Position numbers and translations under genes: made by a program. A stretch of DNA of 9,297 nucleotides from Hungatella sp. UBA3048 (GTDB lineage: Bacteria > Bacillota > Clostridia > Lachnospirales > Lachnospiraceae), in the NCBI GenBank assembly GCA_002367105.1, contig DFCS01000006.1:36901-46197 (forward strand). The letters run 5' to 3'. Under the pieces are notes generated by a model, which ran no database searches, was not told where the DNA came from, and was given only the letters and a program-made list of their open reading frames with translations. Positions 6,038 through 9,297 of this stretch are shown piece after piece; position 1 is the stretch's first letter; every line of letters starts with the position of its first letter.

Positions 6038-7705
6038 ATGAAATTAAAACAAAAAAAATTGTTCACTTTTTTCGTACTGTTCACAGTACTGTTCAGCCTG
6101 GGTGCAGTTCCAGTATTTGCGAAAGAGGATGCGATACCGTCCATTAAGCTGGATGTCATTCTTCAGAGTGACGGCTCTGCGGTCATAACGGAGATCTGGG
6201 ATGTGCGCGGTGTATCCAGCGGTACGGAATATTACAAGGCACTGAATAACATGGCTGGGATGAGTGTGCATTCCCTGACTGTATGGGACGAGTCGGGAAC
6301 GCAATATAAAACGCTGGGTGTCTGGAACACAAAGCTCTCCAGAGAGGAAAAGTCCGGTACCTGCGGCATCATGAAAACCTCCGATGGATATGAACTCTGT
6401 TGGGGCATTGGCAGCTATGGCAACCATCAATATACCCTCCAGTATACCATAGATGGATTGGTAAAGGATTATGGTGACTATGCAGGATTCTATCATCAGT
6501 TTATATCGGAACTTTCAAGCGCTCCGGAATCAGCTTATATTAAAATCCGTATGGCGGATACAGGTCTGACGGAAAACAACGCCCGGATCTGGGCATATGG
6601 CTTTACAGGAGAAGTCGAGATCGGGAGCGACGGCAGCCTTCATGTTTTTTCTTCTGAAGCTTTGGATGGCGGAGACTATGTAAATGTACTCTGCCGCTTT
6701 GACAGAAGCTTGTTTCCACTGGCCTCGGCAGCCGACATGTCTTTTGAAAAGTTGCAGGAATCCGCAGAAAATATCAACTCTGATACGGCTTTGTATATCG
6801 TCCTTGCTGTTATAGGGACAGTTATTGCCGTGTCCGTTCTTTTAATCACTTTCTATTCATCACAATATAAACTGGCAGATGGCACAGTCGTACGGCTTCC
6901 AAGACAGAAACAAATAGATTCGAATTGGTCGGTTCCTTTTGGCCGCAGCATTCCTGCTGTATATTCCGCAATGTTGCTGTTGCGCAAAGGCATTTCAATT
7001 GAAATGCTTATGAGCGCGTATCTTATCCGCTGGCAGAAGGCAGGTTATATCCGCATAGAAAAGCGGGAAAACGAGCGAACTAAAAAAAGGACTCAAGAGG
7101 AAGTCATCGTATTTAGCCCGGATAAAATACTGGACCCAGGGGTGGAGCGGGAACTGTATAAAATCTTAACCGACAACACTAATCGTAACGGCATTCTTTG
7201 GACCTCTGACATCGGAAAGCGGGCGGAAGCGCTTTATGAGAAGCTCACTGCATGGGCGGCAGAAGTAAAAAGTGAAGGCGATCAAGCGTTAATCCTGTCA
7301 GGTGCGGCGGCAACGGATATAAAGGACACTGTCCGGTTTACTGTATCGGGTTTTGAGCATGCTGTCAAACTGCTGGGGTTCCGGAAATACCTGATAGAAC
7401 TGCGCAGGCAAAGTGAAGACAGGTCAGTTCATGGAGAACTTTGGGGGGATTATCTTGTGTTTGCTATCTTATTTGGCATCGGAGAGCATGTCCTCGAAAG
7501 CATGAAAGCTCTTGACCCTGCATATTTTGATACCTTTGCAGGCATGTACGGCTACAACGCCTACACCATGGTATACCTTATGAATATGACGAATCACATT
7601 TCCAGCGCTGCGTCGCCAACCAATAACATGGATGGGATCGGCGGAGGAGCAAGTTCGGCCGGTGGAGGAGGTTTCTCCGGAGGAGGCGGAGGAGGCAGCC
7701 GGTAA
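6038..7705 (+). CDS. DUF2207-type secreted/membrane protein with Gly-rich C-terminus
   Basis: The 555-residue protein resembles the DUF2207 (YciQ-like) predicted membrane proteins, whose function is not established. It starts at ATG 6038, which has AGGAG at 6026-6030 seven bases upstream; the frame is open further back but only through pseudogene sequence. Residues 1-28 are a signal peptide (KQKK, then a hydrophobic core, then VFA before Lys29). A beta-rich extracellular domain follows (about 30-240, starting IPSIKLDVILQSDGSAVITE), then one membrane helix (about 250-273). The cytoplasmic half has VYSAMLLLRKGISIEMLMSAYL and WQKAGYIRIEK (roughly 308-338), GFRKYLIELRR (about 446-456), and the family-typical hydrophobic stretch YLVFAILFGIGEHV. 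Residues 533-555 are GGGG-rich and end GGSR. The pair of central membrane helices usual in the family, expected near 417-445, is not evident. No partner gene is adjacent. Confidence 0.82.
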   Translation: MKLKQKKLFTFFVLFTVLFSLGAVPVFAKEDAIPSIKLDVILQSDGSAVITEIWDVRGVSSGTEYYKALNNMAGMSVHSLTVWDESGTQYKTLGVWNTKLSREEKSGTCGIMKTSDGYELCWGIGSYGNHQYTLQYTIDGLVKDYGDYAGFYHQFISELSSAPESAYIKIRMADTGLTENNARIWAYGFTGEVEIGSDGSLHVFSSEALDGGDYVNVLCRFDRSLFPLASAADMSFEKLQESAENINSDTALYIVLAVIGTVIAVSVLLITFYSSQYKLADGTVVRLPRQKQIDSNWSVPFGRSIPAVYSAMLLLRKGISIEMLMSAYLIRWQKAGYIRIEKRENERTKKRTQEEVIVFSPDKILDPGVERELYKILTDNTNRNGILWTSDIGKRAEALYEKLTAWAAEVKSEGDQALILSGAAATDIKDTVRFTVSGFEHAVKLLGFRKYLIELRRQSEDRSVHGELWGDYLVFAILFGIGEHVLESMKALDPAYFDTFAGMYGYNAYTMVYLMNMTNHISSAASPTNNMDGIGGGASSAGGGGFSGGGGGGSR

Positions 7706-8014
7706 TAGTGGCAGCTTTCACTGTAAGCACAGTGCTACACCTTCAATGTGATTCATAAGGAATAAGATCTCTTATCGCATTTTCCATTAGGAGCATAATG
7801 CGAAACATACAGGATGTGGCATGGTTTAAATGTAGAATCACTTAATCAAGCTCAAGCTGAAATGTTTGATATGGCAGGTGGGGTCAGTTTTATGTTTGAA
7901 AATAATGAGGGAAAACATTTTATTAAACGCATGGGTGATATGTCATTCATAACAGAATGATAAATTCCAATTTTCAGAACTGGAAATTGAAAAATAAGAT
8001 CAAAGGTAGAAAAG
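7706..8014. other. 309-base gene-poor stretch with three hairpins and tiny ORFs
   Basis: No convincing gene is present. It holds a perfect 6-bp hairpin, CACTGT-AAGC-ACAGTG (7719-7734), just after the DUF2207 stop but without a T-run. Two adjacent stems follow, ATAAG/CTTAT (7762-7775) and CGCATT/AATGCG (7776-7802). The second holds AGGAG (7789-7793) in its loop and the ATG of a 15-codon ORF (7798-7845) in its stem. A 48-codon ORF (7814-7960, ending MGDMSFITE) overlaps it in another frame and may be the tail of a lost gene. A 9-bp hairpin, CAATTTTCA-GAAC-TGGAAATTG with one wobble (7968-7989), precedes the phosphatase gene. Confidence 0.6.
7814..7960 (+). pseudogene. Possible gene remnant, 48 codons, unidentified
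   Basis: The frame opens after a TAA at 7796-7798 and runs from ATG 7814 to TGA 7958-7960. Its ending (SLNQAQAEMFDMAGGV, then FENNEGKHFIKRMGDM) reads like real coding sequence with Met, Glu and Asn codons spread normally, but there is no ribosome binding site and I do not recognise the family. A well-placed AGGAG serves only the out-of-frame ATG at 7798, which would fit a frameshifted small gene. It could also be chance. Confidence 0.25.
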
Positions 8015-8332
8015 ATGAAGTTACTTTTTTTGTGTAGCCAAAATAAACGACGTAGTTTAACAGCCGAAAAGATATTCGATGGGTATAATGGGCACGAAGC
8101 ACGTTCCGCAGGTACAGAATCGAATGCCCGGATTAAAGTTACGGAGGGGCTTCTTGGATGGGCTGAAATTATATTTTGTATGGAAAAAAAGCATTTAAGA
8201 AGAATAAAGGAAAAATATTCTGATACGATTGCAGATAAAAAAGTGGTTTGTCTATATATCAGTGACGACTATGATTTCATGAACGAAGAATTAGTTGAAA
8301 TTCTCAGGAGCTGTGTTTTTAACTATATTTGA
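8015..8332 (+). CDS. Low-molecular-weight protein tyrosine phosphatase family protein
   Basis: The 105-residue protein begins MKLLFLCSQNKRRSLTAE, carrying the phosphatase P-loop C-x5-R-S with Cys7 as the likely nucleophile and Arg13 as the phosphate ligand. ARSAGTESNA (29-38) and the segment WAEIIFCMEKKHLRRI (49-64) match the short bacterial LMW-PTP-like family (COG4551-type). That family is smaller than classical LMW-PTPs, and this length looks complete. An acid such as Asp84 or Asp85 in YISDDYDF may be the proton donor, though I cannot be certain. It is a cytoplasmic enzyme expected to remove phosphate from tyrosine or a small phosphomonoester; its substrate is unknown. AAAGGT at 8002-8007 lies seven bases before the ATG. 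It stands alone, and its stop is only 14 bases from the convergent KTR gene. Confidence 0.85.
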   Translation: MKLLFLCSQNKRRSLTAEKIFDGYNGHEARSAGTESNARIKVTEGLLGWAEIIFCMEKKHLRRIKEKYSDTIADKKVVCLYISDDYDFMNEELVEILRSCVFNYI

Positions 8333-8346
8333 CTCAAATGTAAATT

Positions 8347-8508
8347 TCAAGTTATAAAGGAGACTGGTAGTATTCTAATGCTGATTAGCGTTTCCTGTTT
8401 GCACTTCGGACAAAATAAAGAGAAGTTCTCAAGCACGGCATCCTCCTGTATTTTATCACGAGTTTTATTGCCACATATAGGGCATGGTAACCACTTGCAT
8501 TCTTTCAT
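8347..8508 (-). CDS. Cysteine-rich KTR-type small protein, C-terminus altered
   Basis: This 53-residue gene reads MKECKWLPCPICGNKTRDKI, then a Glu/Asp stretch, then LFCPKCKQETLISI. Two CPxC knuckles (Cys9/Cys12 and Cys33/Cys36) form a likely zinc ribbon, and the GNKTR sequence is the signature of the Cys_rich_KTR family, small proteins that I recall being common in Firmicutes mobile elements. Their function is unknown. After Ile44 the sequence (RILPVSFIT) no longer resembles the family ending as I remember it (a lysine-rich stretch ending near DAKTQSR), so the true C-terminus may have been cut by a junction at about 8376. The start is the first ATG after an in-frame stop; AAGTGAT just upstream is only a weak ribosome binding site. 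It lies 42 bases downstream of the methyltransferase remnant in the same direction. Confidence 0.75.
   Translation of the reverse strand: MKECKWLPCPICGNKTRDKIQEDAVLENFSLFCPKCKQETLISIRILPVSFIT
8357..8362 (+). promoter_or_regulatory. Orphan ribosome binding site on the + strand
   Basis: AAGGAG sits 24 bases after the phosphatase stop, spaced for a start codon near 8370, but no gene follows. The next ATG (8378) opens only the antisense of the KTR gene. It may be the leftover front of a gene once co-transcribed with the phosphatase and lost at the junction. Confidence 0.35.
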
Positions 8509-8550
8509 TATCACTTCATGTTTTACAATTATGGCTAATGCAGACGCTGC

Positions 8551-8816
8551 TTATTTTCTGAATATGTCAATTGCATGACTTGTTATGCCTAGTAAATCTT
8601 CGCGCTCACAAGTTGCAAAGTGGTATTGCAAGTATAAGTCAAATGTGACGTCGTCCATTGCGTCTACTGATTCACGCATAAATAATGCACAACCGTCCGC
8701 GGCAACGTAGTGTAGCCGAGTTACAGGAAATACGGACATCAAATCGTCAATACTTTCTTTGCGGACAAGTTCAAACAATTGCTGTAATGGTTAATTAAAT
8801 ATTGGTTTGCATTCAT
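8551..8816 (-). pseudogene. Class I SAM-dependent methyltransferase, internally deleted and frameshifted
   Basis: Both ends of a methyltransferase remain while the middle is gone. On the - strand, the ribosome binding site GAGGGAG (8829-8823) and ATG at 8816 start MNANQYLINHYSN. This resembles the beginning of SAM methyltransferases common in Clostridia that normally continue into a DEDGRL-RHG-VEFLTT stretch. The frame then shifts at about 8778-8782 and the ending follows: LFELVRKESIDDLM, RLHYVAADG, MDDVTFDLYLQYHFATCERED and SHAIDIFRK to TAA at 8551. Around 150-170 residues, including the whole SAM-binding Rossmann core, are missing, so it cannot be active. The start frame hits TGA after 25 codons. 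It starts 28 bases after the TetR-type regulator gene, implying an operon, with the KTR gene next. Confidence 0.75.
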
Positions 8817-8822
8817 ATTGCA

Positions 8823-8829
8823 CTCCCTC
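8823..8829 (-). promoter_or_regulatory. Ribosome binding site of the deleted methyltransferase
   Basis: GAGGGAG on the - strand lies six bases before ATG 8816. It shows that the true gene start survived, and that the TTG at 8778 is not a start but lies just beyond the deletion point. Confidence 0.7.
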
Positions 8830-8844
8830 TATTGATAATTAAAA

Positions 8845-9297
8845 TTAAACGGATAAATTCCAATCTTGTTTTTCTTGTCTAATAAAAGCTGTTAAAGTGT
8901 TTGTCACCATTTTTTCAGCCTTATCTCTATCTAATGTTAATTTTTTCGTTGCAGCTAGAACTGCTATGCCATGCGTGTATAGAAATAAGTCTAAAAATAT
9001 GATTTTTGATTGTTCTAATTCTACTCCAATGGTTTCCGAAAAAAGTTTTGCCTTTTTCTCATTGTCAATTTCTTTATAAAAGTCATTTGCTTTTGTCATT
9101 TCTAAATCCATATCATTTATAAATAATAGTTTAAATAAGTGCGTCTCTTTTTGAGCAAATTCAATATAGGAAAGGGGAAGGATTAAATATGCTCTGACAC
9201 TAATAGAGTTATTATAATTGGTGACAAATTGCTCGTAGTATTTATAAGCAAAATCAAGAAGTTCTGTTTTTAGTTCGTAAATGGTAAATAACTCGTC
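8845..9297 (-). CDS. TetR/AcrR-family transcriptional regulator, C-terminal part (N-terminus outside window)
   Basis: The - strand frame is open from the window edge to TAA at 8847-8845, giving the last 150 residues. It begins DELFTIYELKTELLDFAYKY, which is the end of the DNA-binding region (the DELF motif after the helix-turn-helix). The ligand/dimerisation domain follows: AYLILPLSYIEFAQKETHLF, KLLFINDMDLEM, IIFLDLFLYTHGIAVLAA and ending FIRQEKQDWNLSV. This matches the helical C-terminal domain of a TetR/AcrR subfamily common in Clostridia. The helix-turn-helix lies beyond 9297, so operator specificity cannot be judged. The ATG at 9111 is internal. The gene directly precedes the methyltransferase remnant (28-base gap) and may regulate the unit. 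Confidence 0.82.
   Translation of the reverse strand, partial: DELFTIYELKTELLDFAYKYYEQFVTNYNNSISVRAYLILPLSYIEFAQKETHLFKLLFINDMDLEMTKANDFYKEIDNEKKAKLFSETIGVELEQSKIIFLDLFLYTHGIAVLAATKKLTLDRDKAEKMVTNTLTAFIRQEKQDWNLSV

Noticed and set aside
7719..7734. CACTGT-AAGC-ACAGTG hairpin as a terminator of the DUF2207-type gene
   Set aside because: The stem is perfect but the following bases (CTACACC) are not a T-run; it may be only a weak or regulatory structure.
8378..8578. 66-residue + strand frame after the phosphatase
   Set aside because: It is the antisense of the KTR gene, whose - strand translation shows the two CPxC knuckles and GNKTR signature.
8897..9079. 60-residue + strand frame near the right edge
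   Set aside because: It is the antisense of the TetR-type regulator, whose - strand frame stays open to the window edge with family-like sequence.

Overview
The window looks like a chromosomal segment of a low-to-mid G+C Clostridia, most likely Lachnospiraceae (Lacrimispora/Enterocloster-like). This rests on PcrA and RlmD protein sequences typical of that group, strong AGGAG-type ribosome binding sites, and a short acidic-tailed membrane protein of a kind I associate with these bacteria. The genus assignment is inference from recalled protein families, not a database match.

Bases 1-4777 are ordinary chromosome, all on the + strand: the C-terminal end of a patatin-family phospholipase, the DNA helicase PcrA, a 97-residue single-pass membrane protein with an Asp/Glu/Phe tail, a clear rho-independent terminator, and the 23S rRNA uracil methyltransferase RlmD. 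Its one unusual feature is a structured repeat. Two tandem copies precede pcrA and a third, with an inserted hairpin, lies in the leader of the small membrane protein.

Bases 4778-9297 are an accessory zone with many broken genes. In order: a 185-residue unknown protein (possibly an immunity-type protein); an IS110-family transposase fragment joined in frame to what looks like the tail of a P-loop kinase; an intact secreted/membrane DUF2207-type protein ending in a Gly-rich tail; a 309-base stretch with hairpins and only tiny ORFs; and a small low-molecular-weight protein tyrosine phosphatase. On the - strand, reading leftward from the right edge, come a TetR/AcrR-family regulator (its DNA-binding end lies outside the window), a SAM-dependent methyltransferase with its middle deleted, and a short Cys-rich KTR protein. 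Those three lie in one direction with short gaps (28 and 42 bases), so they probably derive from one operon.

I find no convincing new multi-gene system. The best leads are the three-copy structured repeat, the IS110/kinase chimera, the methyltransferase deletion scar, and a junction near 8376 where an unused ribosome binding site faces the KTR gene.
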